This document shows positions 26,774-36,807 of a DNA stretch of 64,000 nt, piece by piece (position 1 is the first letter of the stretch; each line of letters opens with the position of its first letter). The notes under the pieces were generated by a model. The model was not told where the DNA came from, searched no databases, and saw nothing but the letters and a program-made list of their open reading frames with translations. The DNA is from Aciditerrimonas ferrireducens (lineage in GTDB: Bacteria > Actinomycetota > Acidimicrobiia > Acidimicrobiales > UBA8190): the NCBI RefSeq assembly GCF_023130475.1, contig NZ_JAKHEX010000006.1, positions 1 through 64,000 on the forward strand. Reading direction: 5' to 3'. Made by a program: the position numbers and the translations under genes.

Positions 26774-28759
26774 TCACCTCCAGGCCTGCGCGGCCATCCA
26801 CGCCAGCAGGGCCACCGCGCCGAGCACGATGCCCACGGCGTACTGCCGGACGTAGCCGGTCTGGACCCGTCGGACCACCCCGCCGACCAAGGCAGCGAGC
26901 CGGCCGGCCCCCATGACCGCCCCGTCAATCACCCCCTGCTCCACCGGGCCGCCGGCCACCGCTGCCACCTGCTGCCCGCCGTGGCTGGCCAGGGTGTCGA
27001 TGGCCGCGTCGATGTACCAGCCCCGCTGGAGGAAGGTCGGCTCCAGCTGCGGCCGGTGCCACTGGCGAGTCCACAGCGGGAAGGCGACACCGAGGCCGAC
27101 CAGGGCGGCTGCGCTGTCGACCACTCCGAGGGCCCACTTCGTGGTGCCGCTCAGGTGGGCGGCGTAGAGCCGCGACCCGAAGACCGGGGAGAGCCAGCCG
27201 AGGGGATCCCACGAGGGGTGCCAGGGCAGGTTCAGGGCCCCGCCGAAGAAGGCCAGGACGGCGAGCACCACGAGGGGCAGGGCCATCACCCAGGGGCCTT
27301 CGTGGGGATCCCCGTGGGGCCCCTCGCCGTGGTGGGCCGGGGCCGGCCCGTCGTGCAGCAGGTTCGCCACCTCCGGGTCCGCTTGGCCGGCACGCTCGGC
27401 AGCCACCGCCTGGGCGGTCGGGAACACCTTGCGCCAGCGCTCCTCTCCGAAGAACGCCAGGGCCATGAGCCGGCTCAGGTAGTAGGCGGTGACCACGGCG
27501 GCCGCGAGGCCCACCGCCCAGAGGCCCTTGTTGAACGCGAAGGCGTTGTCCAAGACGTCCCCCTTTGCCCAGAAGCCCGAGAGCGGGGGGATGCCCGAGA
27601 TGGCCAGCCAGGCCACCCCGAAGGTCACGGTGGTCAGCTTCAGGTAGCGCCGCAGGTTCCCCATGCGCTTGAGGTCCTGCTCGTCGCCCATGGCGTGGAT
27701 GACCGAGCCGGCCCCGAGGAACAGCAGTCCCTTGTAGAAGGCGTGGGCCACCATCAAGAAGATGGCGGCGATGTAGGCGTGGACCCCGACTGCCAGGAAC
27801 ATGTAGCCGAGCTGGGAGACCGTGGAGTAGGCCAGGACCTTCTTGATGTCCTGCTGGGTGGCCCCGATGGTCCCGGCGATGAAGGCCGTGGCCACGCCGA
27901 TGGAGGCGATCACCAGGCTGGCGTCGTGGGCCCGGGCCAGGAACGGGTTCATGCGGCACATGAGGTAGACGCCCGAGGTGACCATGGTGGCGGCGTGGAT
28001 CAGGGCCGAGACCGGGGTCGGGCCCTCCATGGCGTCGGCCAGCCAGGGGAACAGGGGCAGCTGGGCGGACTTGCCGACCGCGGCGAGGAACAGCAGGAGG
28101 ACCACGGCGGTGGTGGCCGCCGGTCCGAAGTTCGACAGGTGGGCGAAGATCGTCCGGTAGTCCAGGCTGCCGGTCTTCTCGAAGACCAGGAACATGGCCA
28201 GCAAGAAGCCCACGTCCCCGACCCGGTTGTAGATGAAGGCCTTCTTGCCGGCCGAGGCGGCCGCGTCCCGGTCGAACCAGAACGAGATGAGCCAGTAGGA
28301 GCAGGCCCCCACCCCCTCCCAGCCGACGAAGGTCAGGAGGAGGTTGTCCCCGAGGACCAGGATCAGCATGGCGGCCACGAAGAGGTTCAGGTAGACGAAG
28401 AACTTCGAGAAGTCCTCGTCCCCGTGCATGTAGCCGATCGAGTAGAGGTGGATGAGGGCACTGATGCCGGTGACGAACAGCACCATGGTCATGGACAAGG
28501 GGTCCACCAGGAAGCCCACGTGCACCTGGAAGCCGGCCACCGGGATCCAGGACCACAGGACCTGCACCACCGTCCTCCCGCCCGGTCCGTGGCGGCCGAG
28601 CAGGGCGGCGTACTCGATGCAGGCCACCACGAAGGAGCCGAGCACGGTCCCCGTGCCCAGCCATCCGGCCAAAGGCTCGCCCAACCGGCGGCCCAGGAGC
28701 GCCAGCACAGTGCCTCCGGCCAGGGGCAAAAGCGGCAGCAGGTAGGCGAGGTGGGTCAT
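26774..28759 (-). CDS. nuoL: NADH-quinone oxidoreductase subunit L
   Basis: A 661-residue distal membrane subunit. Family landmarks are FVGWEGVGACSYWLI, GKSAQLPLFPWLADAMEGPTPVSALIHAATMVT and LAYSTVSQLGYMF, and the long lateral helix is expected in the C-terminal third. The sequence is full length without gaps. It starts with ATG 28759 after a 96-nt gap from nuoK, the only notable spacer inside the operon, which holds no recognisable gene or hairpin. Confidence 0.95.
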   Translation of the reverse strand: MTHLAYLLPLLPLAGGTVLALLGRRLGEPLAGWLGTGTVLGSFVVACIEYAALLGRHGPGGRTVVQVLWSWIPVAGFQVHVGFLVDPLSMTMVLFVTGISALIHLYSIGYMHGDEDFSKFFVYLNLFVAAMLILVLGDNLLLTFVGWEGVGACSYWLISFWFDRDAAASAGKKAFIYNRVGDVGFLLAMFLVFEKTGSLDYRTIFAHLSNFGPAATTAVVLLLFLAAVGKSAQLPLFPWLADAMEGPTPVSALIHAATMVTSGVYLMCRMNPFLARAHDASLVIASIGVATAFIAGTIGATQQDIKKVLAYSTVSQLGYMFLAVGVHAYIAAIFLMVAHAFYKGLLFLGAGSVIHAMGDEQDLKRMGNLRRYLKLTTVTFGVAWLAISGIPPLSGFWAKGDVLDNAFAFNKGLWAVGLAAAVVTAYYLSRLMALAFFGEERWRKVFPTAQAVAAERAGQADPEVANLLHDGPAPAHHGEGPHGDPHEGPWVMALPLVVLAVLAFFGGALNLPWHPSWDPLGWLSPVFGSRLYAAHLSGTTKWALGVVDSAAALVGLGVAFPLWTRQWHRPQLEPTFLQRGWYIDAAIDTLASHGGQQVAAVAGGPVEQGVIDGAVMGAGRLAALVGGVVRRVQTGYVRQYAVGIVLGAVALLAWMAAQAWR

Positions 28760-28855
28760 CGGGGCTCGTTCCTCGGTCCGTTGGGGTTCGTCGTCATCAG
28801 CCGTCGTTCGAGGGGTTCGCTCGGGTGGTGGGCCACGGGGCCCGACGGGGGCGCC

Positions 28856-29161
28856 TCACCCCCGCATGGCCCGCAGGTCGTCGGCGACCACACTGCGTCG
28901 CCGGCGGTAGATGGCGACCACGATGCCCAGGCCGACCACGACCTCTGCGGCCGCCACCACCAGGACGAAGAAGACCAGGACCTCCCCACCGATGTCGTCG
29001 AGCATGCGGGCGAAGGTCACGAAGGCCAGGTTGGCGGCGTTGAGCATGAGCTCCACGCACATGAACATGATCAGGACGTTCCGCCGCACCAGGACCCCGA
29101 GGGCCCCCATGGCGAAGAGCACGGCGGAGAGCGCCAGGTACCAGCTGCCCGGCACGCTCAC
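28856..29161 (-). CDS. nuoK: NADH-quinone oxidoreductase subunit K
   Basis: A 101-residue subunit with three helices. The conserved glutamates of the proton path lie in [17 protein letters not shown] and [20 protein letters not shown] start overlaps the nuoJ stop (GTGA). Confidence 0.95.
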   Translation of the reverse strand: MSVPGSWYLALSAVLFAMGALGVLVRRNVLIMFMCVELMLNAANLAFVTFARMLDDIGGEVLVFFVLVVAAAEVVVGLGIVVAIYRRRRSVVADDLRAMRG

Positions 29162-29820
29162 GACACCACCTCCTCCTCGCTCGGCTCGGACTCCTCCCTG
29201 GACTCAGGGCTCGGGGGCAGGATGCCGGCGGGCTGCGTCAACTCTTCGGGCTGCTCCGGGGTGTCGTCGGGCTCCGGCCGGGGTGGCCGACGAGCCAGGA
29301 CGACGGCGCCGACCACGGCGATGATGAGCAGGCCAGCGGTGATCTCGAACGGCCAGAGGTAGTCGGTGAACACCGCTCGGCCCAAGGCGGCCACGTCTCC
29401 ACCGGGCTGGCCCCGGGCCGGACCGACCACCTCGGGAGCTCCGACCGCCCAGTGGGCGGTGGCCCCGAGGAGCAGGACCACGGCCAGGGCCATCGCCACC
29501 AGGACCGGGGCCAGCACGCGCTGGCTGCGCAGCGGTTCGACCCGCAGGTCCTCCCGGCGGTCCACGCCCAGGAACATGATGACGAAGAGGAACAGGACGA
29601 CGATGGCCCCCGCGTAGACGATCACCTGCACCGCCGCCAAGAAGTTGGCGTCCTGGGCCACGAAGAGCACGGCGATGCCGAACATGGTGAGCACCAGGGA
29701 CAGCGCGGCGTAGACCGGCTGGCGGGAGAGCACCACCCCGACCCCGCCGGCCACGACGATCACGGCGCAGACCCAGAAGACGGCGAAGTCCACGCGGGTC
29801 ACCCCGAGGAGCGCGCCCAT
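29158..29820 (-). CDS. nuoJ: NADH-quinone oxidoreductase subunit J
   Basis: A 220-residue subunit with five helices; [25 protein letters not shown] is the family signature with its pi-bulge glycine/tyrosine region. A charged C-terminal tail rich in glutamate and proline (about 50 residues) extends beyond the usual end. ATG 29820 overlaps the nuoI stop by one base. Confidence 0.95.
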   Translation of the reverse strand: MGALLGVTRVDFAVFWVCAVIVVAGGVGVVLSRQPVYAALSLVLTMFGIAVLFVAQDANFLAAVQVIVYAGAIVVLFLFVIMFLGVDRREDLRVEPLRSQRVLAPVLVAMALAVVLLLGATAHWAVGAPEVVGPARGQPGGDVAALGRAVFTDYLWPFEITAGLLIIAVVGAVVLARRPPRPEPDDTPEQPEELTQPAGILPPSPESREESEPSEEEVVS

Positions 29821-30734
29821 CAGCCCTCGCCTCCTTCCATCGGGCCAGCGGCCTGCGGGGCGACAGCCGGCGCCGCTGCGACCTCGTCGGGCTCGTCCAG
29901 CTGGTCCTCGGGCAGCCCGGGCGGCACCGGGGGCGGCACCGGGAAAGCACCGCCTGGCGGGCGATGCCCCGGCAGCTTCCGCTCGGCCCGGGTCCGCGCC
30001 CGCTGGAGGGCACCCCGCAGGCCCCGCTGCTCCGGGGGTCGCTCCCAGTCGTCCAGGTGCAAGGCCAGCATCTCCCGCAAGGAGCGGTTCCCGGTCCGGG
30101 CGTCGTCCCGACGGCCCGACTGCCCGCCCTCGGGGGCCCGGACCCCGTAGCCCAGCTCGCCCGACCAGCCGACCACGCCCTCGTACGCCGGGTCCCCGGC
30201 CGGGGAGGTGGCCCGCATCCAGGCCGAGGTGTAGAGGTCGTCACCCTCCCGCCAGTCCTCCCAGGGCTGGCGCCGGGGCTTGCCCTCGTCGTCGACCACG
30301 AGCTCTCGCTTCGTGTAGATGGCGTCGGTCCGGTTCGTGAAGGAGAACTCGAAGAGCTTCGACTCGGTGATAGCCTCGGTGGGGCACGCCTCGACGCAGA
30401 GGTCGCAGTGGATGCAGCGCAGGTAGTTGATCTCGTAGACGTAGCCGTAGCGCTCGCCGGGCGAGGTCGGGTGCTCGGGATCGTTGTCCTTGCCCCGCAC
30501 GTAGATGCAGTCCGCCGGGCACACCCCGGCGCAGAGCTCGCAGCCGATGCACTTCTCCATGCCGTCCTCGTAGCGGTTGAGGACGTGCCGACCGTGGGCC
30601 CGCGGCGGCTTGGGCCGCTTCTCCTTGGGGTACTCCACGGTCACCCGGGGCAGGAGCATCTGCTTCAAGGTGACCTTGAACCCCCCGAGGGGACCGACGG
30701 GGATGCGGGGCAGGCGTCGGCGAGTCGGGCTCAT
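29820..30734 (-). CDS. nuoI: NADH-quinone oxidoreductase subunit I
   Basis: A 304-residue ferredoxin-like subunit carrying clusters N6a and N6b. The two 4Fe-4S motifs are CIGCELCAGVCP and CIHCDLCVEACP, each with the eighth cysteine of the partner motif. Most homologues have 150-220 residues; here about 100 extra C-terminal residues rich in proline, glycine and arginine are added, a disordered extension of unknown role. ATG overlaps the nuoH stop (ATGA, reading nuoI after nuoH). Confidence 0.95.
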   Translation of the reverse strand: MSPTRRRLPRIPVGPLGGFKVTLKQMLLPRVTVEYPKEKRPKPPRAHGRHVLNRYEDGMEKCIGCELCAGVCPADCIYVRGKDNDPEHPTSPGERYGYVYEINYLRCIHCDLCVEACPTEAITESKLFEFSFTNRTDAIYTKRELVVDDEGKPRRQPWEDWREGDDLYTSAWMRATSPAGDPAYEGVVGWSGELGYGVRAPEGGQSGRRDDARTGNRSLREMLALHLDDWERPPEQRGLRGALQRARTRAERKLPGHRPPGGAFPVPPPVPPGLPEDQLDEPDEVAAAPAVAPQAAGPMEGGEG

Positions 30735-32032
30735 CGGGCCCCACCCCCCTCACCGGGCCCCAGAGCGCCCGCCCCGGGGGACAAGGAGAGGATGGTGCCC
30801 TCCCCCGCCTCGACCGCGCCGGTCGACCACCGGCCGGCCAGGGGCGCCCGGGGCCGCAGGGCCCGGGCCGCTTCAGGGCCGAAGTCGCCGGCCGCCTGGC
30901 GCTGGCGGCCCACCCACACGGCCCGGTAGAGCAGGCCACCGCCCACCAGCATGGCGCCGCCCAGGCCGACCACCCACCAGGCCGAGACCAGCCCGCCGGC
31001 CACGATGAGCAGCCAGACCAAGGACAAGGGGATGAGGACCTTCCAGCCCAGGTTCATGAGCTGGTCGTAGCGCAGCCGGGGCAGGGCCGCCCGGAACCAG
31101 ATGTAGGCGAAGAGGAAGATGAAGGTCTTGCCGAGGAACCAGAGCACCGGGACGAGCTGGTTCAGCACCATGATGTGGGGGCTCGGACCGTCGGGCCCGC
31201 CGAGGAACAGGGTCACGATCACCGCCGACATGGTGATGGTGTTCATGAACTCGGCCAGGTAGAAGAGGGCGAAGCGGATCGAGGAGTACTCGGTGTTGAA
31301 CCCGCCCACCAGCTCCGAGTCGGCCTCCACGAAGTCGAAGGGCGGGCGGTTGGTCTCGGCGGTCACCGCCGCCAGGAAGATGAAGAACGGCACGATGCCG
31401 GTTCGGATGAGGCCCCAGCTGGCGAAGAACGTGCCGGCCTGGGCGTCCACGATCCCCCGAGTGGAGAGGGTCCCGGCCATGAGGACCACCATGATCACCG
31501 ACATGCCCATGGCGGCCTCGTACGAGATCATCTGGGCCGAGGCCCGGACCGAGCCCAGCAGCGGGTACTTCGACCCCGAGGACCAGCCGGCCAGCATGAC
31601 CCCGTAGACCGAGATGGAGGACATGGCAAGGAGCAACAGGATGCCGATCGGCGGGTTGGCCACCTGCAGGTGGAAGCGGTAACCGGCCACCGACATGGTC
31701 GCCCCGACGGGCACGATGGCGAAGGCGATGAAGGCCGGCAGGATCGAGAGGTAGGGGGCCAGCTTGAAGACGAAGCGGTCGGCCCGCTCGGGGACCAGGT
31801 CCTCCTTGAAGAACAGCTTCACGCCGTCGGCCAGCGTCTGGAGCAGGCCGTAGGGCCCAGCCCGGTTCGGCCCGATCCGGGCCTGCATGTCCGAGATGAC
31901 CTTGCGCTCCAGCCAGATCATCATCATCACGGCCACCATGAGCCCGGCGAAGGCCACGACGACCCGCACGATGGCGATGACGACCTCCTGCCAGTGGACG
32001 CCCCGCAGGAACAGCAAGGACTCGTAGTTCAC
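30731..32032 (-). CDS. nuoH: NADH-quinone oxidoreductase subunit H
   Basis: A 433-residue membrane subunit forming the quinone chamber with NuoB and NuoD. Signature segments are WLERKVISDMQARIGPNRAGP, ADGVKLFFKED and AAVTAETNRPPFDFVEADSELVGGFNTEYS with its acidic E-channel residues. About 50 extra residues follow the last helix. I start it at GTG 32032, which overlaps the nuoG stop as GTGA; the longer frame upstream is a shadow of nuoG. Confidence 0.95.
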   Translation of the reverse strand: MNYESLLFLRGVHWQEVVIAIVRVVVAFAGLMVAVMMMIWLERKVISDMQARIGPNRAGPYGLLQTLADGVKLFFKEDLVPERADRFVFKLAPYLSILPAFIAFAIVPVGATMSVAGYRFHLQVANPPIGILLLLAMSSISVYGVMLAGWSSGSKYPLLGSVRASAQMISYEAAMGMSVIMVVLMAGTLSTRGIVDAQAGTFFASWGLIRTGIVPFFIFLAAVTAETNRPPFDFVEADSELVGGFNTEYSSIRFALFYLAEFMNTITMSAVIVTLFLGGPDGPSPHIMVLNQLVPVLWFLGKTFIFLFAYIWFRAALPRLRYDQLMNLGWKVLIPLSLVWLLIVAGGLVSAWWVVGLGGAMLVGGGLLYRAVWVGRQRQAAGDFGPEAARALRPRAPLAGRWSTGAVEAGEGTILSLSPGAGALGPGEGGGAR

Positions 32033-34872
32033 GACCGGTCCTCCCTCGAGGAGTCTTCGCCGGCGACCGCCTCCAGGGTCACCTCGGTGACCGGGGACCG
32101 CAGGTCCACCAGGTCGGCGACCCGACCGCCCTGCCCGTCGGCGGGGACGTTGGCCGCCACGAGCACGGTGCCCCGGGCCACCCCTGGGTCGGCCTCGGTG
32201 CCGAGGACCACCGAGCCGTTCCCGCTCCGCACCCGGACCCGGGTGGCCCCGAGAACGGCCAGGTCCTCGGGGTGGAGCCGGGCCGCCGCCGGACGCACCA
32301 GGGCGGCCAGCTCCGGCACGAGGTCGACGGCCACCCCCTCGTCGTAGAGGGCCCGGCTCGCGGCCAACCGGAAACGGCCGGGGGACGGAGCCGGGAGGGC
32401 CGGGGCCTTGATCGCGGGGAGCGGCACGCCGGGCTGGGCGGTCCCCTGGTCGGCGCCGGCTCGGTGGGTCGCAGGGGGTTCGCCGTCCCCGCTCGCGGGC
32501 TCGGAGAGTGTCCCCTCCCCGAGCGCCCCGGCCTCCCTCGCCCCGAGGGCAGCCGGAGCAGCCCGACCGCCCAGGCTCGGCAGCTCGCCCCCGCCGAGGG
32601 GCACCGCCCGACCGGCCACCAAGGGAGCCCCCTGCTGCTCGACCTGCAGGATGCCCGGGGTGGCCATTGGGTCGAGCCGAGCCGGCCGCCGAGTGGGCAG
32701 CTCGAGCGGGACGGCGCGCAGGGGCACCACCACGCCGTCGGCCAGCTCCGGCCGGGCCAGGACCGCGCCGCCGAGGCCCCGGTAGGCGGGGGCCAGGCGC
32801 TCCACCTCCTCCCAGATCTCGCTCAGGTTCTGGTAGGGCAACGGGGACCCGAGCCGCTCGGCCAGGGCCACGGCCACCATCCAGTCGGGCCAGCTCTGCC
32901 CGGGCGGGGTGACCTTCGGGGCCACCCGGCTCACCCGGCCCTCCAGGTTCGTGACGGTGCCGGCCCGCTCGTGGTGGACTGCGACCGGCAGGACCACCTG
33001 GGCCCGGGCCGCCGAGGGGGTGAGGACCCCGTCGAGGGCGATCAGCAGCTCGGCCCGACCGAGCGCCGCCTCGGCCAGCTGCCGGTCCGGCAGGTCGCCG
33101 AGCGGGTCGGCACCGAGCAGGACCAGCCCGGCCATCTCGCCCTCGGCCAGGGCCCGGAGCATGCCGGCGGCGTCCCGACCGGGCCGGGCCGGCAGACCAC
33201 CCCAGGCGGCCTCGAACCAGCCCCGGCCGGCCTCCAGCGTGACCCGGCCCGGCAGGAGACCCGGGGCCAGGCCCATGTCGAGGGCCCCGTGCACGTTGCC
33301 CCGTCGGAGCGCCGGGAGGAACCGGGCCTCCGGCCAGCGACGGGCCAGGGCCAGGGCGGCAGCCGCCGTGGCCTCCGGGCCCTCGGCCAGCGACGGCCGG
33401 CCGAGCACCACCACCACCCCCTCCCCGGCCTCCCCGGCGCCGGCCAGCTGCTCTCGGGCCTGGGCCAGCGCGTCGGGGTCGACCCCCTCGGGGACCGGCC
33501 CCTCGCCGAGCAGGGCGGCCACCACCGCGGGGGCCTCCCCGGGGCGGTGCACGAGGTTCGTCCCGAGCCGCCCGAGCGGCGTGGCGTAGGGAGCCACTTG
33601 GACCAGCCGGGTCCGGCCCTCGTCGACCGCCTGGCGGAGCCGCAGATGGAGCACCGGGAGCTCCTGACGGAGGTCCCCCGCGAGGACCAGGACCACCGGG
33701 GCGTCGCACGCCTCGGCCACCGTCGCTCGAGGCAGGCCCAGCACCAGCTCGGGCGGCAGGCCATCGGCCAGCTGGCAGTCCACCGAGTCCGTGCCGAGGA
33801 CCGCCTTCGCCAGCCGGGCCCAGACGTAGGCGTCCTCGTTCGCCAGCCGGGCCCCGCCCAGGACCCCGATGGCCTCGGGGCCCCGGCGGTCCCGGAGCTC
33901 CCGCAGGCGTCGAGCCGCCTCGTCGAGGGCCTCGGCCCAGCCGACCGGGACCAGCTCGTCGCCCCGGCGCACGAGAGGTTCCCGAAGCCGCTGCTCGGCG
34001 TTCACCGCCAACGAGGCGAAACGGCCCTTGTCGCAGAGCCAGCTCTGGTTCAGCGGCTCGCTGTCCACCCCGAGCAGCCGGGTCAGGCGGTCGGCCGAGG
34101 ACTGCACGGCCACCCGGCAGCCCAGGGCGCAGGTCGTGCAGGTGGACTCGACCTGCTCCACGTCCCAGGGCCGGGCCACGAACCGATAGGGGGTGGCGGT
34201 CAGAGCACCCACGGGGCAAATCTGGACGGTGTTGCCGCTGAAGACCGAGTCGAAGGGTTGGCGCTCGAAGATGGCCACCTCCACCCGGTCGCCCCGCCCG
34301 AGGAAGTCGATCTCGGCCTCCCCGGCAACCTCGGCGGCGAAACGGACGCAGCGGCCGCACTGGATGCAGCGCTCCCGGTCCAACAGGACCAGCGCCGAGA
34401 TGGGCGTGGGCTTCGCCCAGTGCCGCTTCTCCTCCACGAACCGGCTCTCCCCCGGGCCGTAGGAGAGGGCCTGGTCCTGCAGGGGGCACTCCCCGCCCTT
34501 GTCGCAGACCGGGCAGTCCAGGGGATGGTTCACCAGCAGGAACTCCAGCACCCCGTCCTGGGCCTTCTTGACCCGGTCCGACGTGGTCACCACCTCCATG
34601 CCCTCGGCGACCGGCACGAAGCAGGCCGGCTGGAGGCTCGGACCTCGCGGCCCGCTGACCTCGACCAAGCACATCCGGCACATGCCCACCGGCTTCATCC
34701 GGGGGTGGTAGCAGAAGCGCGGGATGAACGTCCCGGCCCGCTCGGCCGCGGCGATCAGGAACTCCCCGGCCTCGGCCTGGACCTCCCGGCCGTCCAGGGT
34801 GAAGGTGACCGTCTGGCCGGGCTCGGCCGCCGGGGCGATGCCGTGGTGGGAGGTGACGACCGGGTCAGCCAT
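32029..34872 (-). CDS. nuoG: NADH-quinone oxidoreductase subunit G
   Basis: A 947-residue iron-sulfur subunit. The N-terminal 2Fe-2S site (CYHPRMKPVGMCRMC) is followed by the HPLDCPVCDKGGEC motif with histidine ligand, the CIQCGRC...CPVGAL 4Fe-4S motif, and a further CTTCALGC motif at the start of a molybdopterin-oxidoreductase-like domain that holds no molybdenum in complex I. A low-complexity linker near residues 740-810 precedes the C-terminal dinucleotide-binding-like domain. It passes electrons from NuoE/NuoF towards NuoI. ATG overlaps nuoF by 8 nt. Confidence 0.95.
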   Translation of the reverse strand: MADPVVTSHHGIAPAAEPGQTVTFTLDGREVQAEAGEFLIAAAERAGTFIPRFCYHPRMKPVGMCRMCLVEVSGPRGPSLQPACFVPVAEGMEVVTTSDRVKKAQDGVLEFLLVNHPLDCPVCDKGGECPLQDQALSYGPGESRFVEEKRHWAKPTPISALVLLDRERCIQCGRCVRFAAEVAGEAEIDFLGRGDRVEVAIFERQPFDSVFSGNTVQICPVGALTATPYRFVARPWDVEQVESTCTTCALGCRVAVQSSADRLTRLLGVDSEPLNQSWLCDKGRFASLAVNAEQRLREPLVRRGDELVPVGWAEALDEAARRLRELRDRRGPEAIGVLGGARLANEDAYVWARLAKAVLGTDSVDCQLADGLPPELVLGLPRATVAEACDAPVVLVLAGDLRQELPVLHLRLRQAVDEGRTRLVQVAPYATPLGRLGTNLVHRPGEAPAVVAALLGEGPVPEGVDPDALAQAREQLAGAGEAGEGVVVVLGRPSLAEGPEATAAAALALARRWPEARFLPALRRGNVHGALDMGLAPGLLPGRVTLEAGRGWFEAAWGGLPARPGRDAAGMLRALAEGEMAGLVLLGADPLGDLPDRQLAEAALGRAELLIALDGVLTPSAARAQVVLPVAVHHERAGTVTNLEGRVSRVAPKVTPPGQSWPDWMVAVALAERLGSPLPYQNLSEIWEEVERLAPAYRGLGGAVLARPELADGVVVPLRAVPLELPTRRPARLDPMATPGILQVEQQGAPLVAGRAVPLGGGELPSLGGRAAPAALGAREAGALGEGTLSEPASGDGEPPATHRAGADQGTAQPGVPLPAIKAPALPAPSPGRFRLAASRALYDEGVAVDLVPELAALVRPAAARLHPEDLAVLGATRVRVRSGNGSVVLGTEADPGVARGTVLVAANVPADGQGGRVADLVDLRSPVTEVTLEAVAGEDSSREDRS

Positions 34873-36169
34873 GGGGACAGCCGCCCTCCTTCAGGTGCTG
34901 CAGGAACTCGTCGCGGAACATGCGGATGCCCGAAGCGATCGACGAGGGGATGGAGGGCCCCAGCACGCAGATGGTCGTCTGGGCCGGCGGCCAGCTCACC
35001 CCCGGAGCGATGTTGTCGCAGACGTCCATCAGCAGGTCCAGGTCCTCCTCCCGACCAGCCCCGTCCTCGATCCGCCGCAGGACCTTCTCCAGCCAGCCGC
35101 CGCCCTCCCGGCAGGGCGTGCACTGCCCACAGGACTCCCGGTGGAAGAACTTCGTGATCCGCCAGGCGGCCCGCACCGCGCAGGTGGTCTCGTCCATGAC
35201 CACCACCGACCCCGAACCCAGCATCGTGTCGAGGGCGGCCACCTCGTCCTGCCCGAGGGGGGTGTCGAGGTGCTCGGGCCCGAGCCAGGGGGCCGAGACC
35301 CCTCCGGGGATGAAGGCCTTCAAGGCCCGGTCCTCGGGAATCCCGCCGCCCAGGGACGGGTCGTAGATCAGGTCTCGGAAGGTGGTCTTCACCATCTCCA
35401 GCTCGTAGACCCCCGGCCGCCGGACGTGACCGGCCAAGGCGAACAGCCGCGTCCCCGCCGAGCGGCCCCCGCCGAGGGCGGTGAAGGCAGCAGCACCCTG
35501 GCGGATGATCCAGGGCAGGTTCGACACGGTCTCGACGTTGTTCACCACCGTCGGCTGCCCGTAGAGGCCGATGGCCGCCGGGAAGTAGGGCGGCTTGATC
35601 CGGGGAAAACCCCGCTTGCCCTCCAGGCTCTCGAGCAGGGCCGTCTCCTCCCCGCAGATGTAGGCCCCAGCCCCGGGATGGACCACGATGTCGAGACTGA
35701 AGCCCGAGCCGAAGATGTCCTCCCCGACGGCCCCGTGCTCGTAGGCCTCGTTCAGGGCCTCCTGGACCCGCTCGAGGCCCAGGGCGAACTCGCCCCGGAT
35801 GTAGATGAACGCCTGGGCGACCTGGAGGGCGTAGGCCGCGATGACCACCCCCTCGATGAGCTGGTGGGGGTCCCGCTCGATCAGCAGGTGGTCCTTGAAG
35901 GTGGCCGGCTCGCTCTCGTCCCCGTTCACCACCAGGTAGGGCAGAGGACCCTTCCGGAGCATGGACCACTTCCGCCCGGCCGGGAACCCGGCACCGCCCC
36001 GACCGAGCAGGCTGGCCGCGTCGACCTCGGCGGCCACCTCGGCCGGGGACATCTGGAGCGCCTTGCGCAGGCCCTCGTAGCCCCCGGTGGCCAGGAACCG
36101 GGCCAGGGTGTGGCTGTCCTCGTAGCCCATGCGGGAGGTCACGATCCGGGGGGCTTCGGTGACCGTCAC
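34865..36169 (-). CDS. nuoF: NADH-quinone oxidoreductase subunit F
   Basis: A 434-residue NADH-oxidising subunit. FMN/NADH-binding glycine motif LLGRGGAGFPAGRKWS, the second glycine-rich GEETALLESLEGKRGFPR, and the N3 4Fe-4S motif ESCGQCTPCREG are intact, with the fourth cysteine in the C-terminal CDNIAPGVSW region. GTG 36169 overlaps the nuoE stop (GTGA) and is preceded by AAGGAGG, so I reject the longer frame that reads through nuoE. Confidence 0.95.
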   Translation of the reverse strand: MTVTEAPRIVTSRMGYEDSHTLARFLATGGYEGLRKALQMSPAEVAAEVDAASLLGRGGAGFPAGRKWSMLRKGPLPYLVVNGDESEPATFKDHLLIERDPHQLIEGVVIAAYALQVAQAFIYIRGEFALGLERVQEALNEAYEHGAVGEDIFGSGFSLDIVVHPGAGAYICGEETALLESLEGKRGFPRIKPPYFPAAIGLYGQPTVVNNVETVSNLPWIIRQGAAAFTALGGGRSAGTRLFALAGHVRRPGVYELEMVKTTFRDLIYDPSLGGGIPEDRALKAFIPGGVSAPWLGPEHLDTPLGQDEVAALDTMLGSGSVVVMDETTCAVRAAWRITKFFHRESCGQCTPCREGGGWLEKVLRRIEDGAGREEDLDLLMDVCDNIAPGVSWPPAQTTICVLGPSIPSSIASGIRMFRDEFLQHLKEGGCPHG

Positions 36170-36807
36170 CGACCGTCCTCCTTCCCACCCTGGCCGCTCG
36201 CCGCCTCCTCGGCGGCCACCCGTTCGGCCATGGCCCGTCGTTCCGCCGCCACCCGGGCCGGGTCGACCCGCAGACCCCCGGCCCGCCGGACCCGGATGAG
36301 CGTCCCGTGCGGCGGCACCTCCCCGTCGAGCCGCCCCGCCCGCAGGTCCTCGACCAGCTGGTCGAAGGCCGCCGGGTCGAGGTTGCCGAAGAACCGGTGG
36401 TTCACCTGCAGGCAGGGAGCCCGCCCGCAGTCGGCCAGGCACTCGGCGTCCTCGAGGGTGAAGAGGCCGTCGGGGGTGGTGTCGCCCACGCCGATCCCCA
36501 GCCGCTCCTCGGCATGGGCCAGCAGCTCCTCGGCACCCCGCAGCAGGCAGGCGATGTTCGTGCAGATCGCCACCAGGTACCGGCCGACCGGCTCGGTGTG
36601 CAGCATGTCGTAGAAACCCGCCGTGCCCAGCACCTCGGCCGGGGTCACCCCGACGAGCTCGGCGACCTCGGCGATCGCCTCCGGCGTCAACCAGCCGTCC
36701 TGCTCCTGGGCGACGTGGCAGATCGGGATGAGCGCGGAGCGGGGATGGGGGTAGAGCGCCAGCAGCTCCTCGCACCGGGCCCGGATCTCGGGGGAGAGGT
36801 GGCTCAC
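36166..36807 (-). CDS. nuoE: NADH-quinone oxidoreductase subunit E
   Basis: A 213-residue thioredoxin-fold subunit with the N1a 2Fe-2S cluster; ligands are in CTNIAC and CLADC. It pairs with NuoF in the NADH-dehydrogenase tip. About 40 charged residues extend the C-terminus. GTG 36807 overlaps the nuoD stop. Confidence 0.93.
   Translation of the reverse strand: MSHLSPEIRARCEELLALYPHPRSALIPICHVAQEQDGWLTPEAIAEVAELVGVTPAEVLGTAGFYDMLHTEPVGRYLVAICTNIACLLRGAEELLAHAEERLGIGVGDTTPDGLFTLEDAECLADCGRAPCLQVNHRFFGNLDPAAFDQLVEDLRAGRLDGEVPPHGTLIRVRRAGGLRVDPARVAAERRAMAERVAAEEAASGQGGKEDGR

Noticed and set aside
30731-34681. A single 1316-residue product joining nuoH to an upstream frame
   Set aside because: The upstream part is a shadow of nuoG; the GTGA overlap at 32029-32032 gives a normal NuoH.
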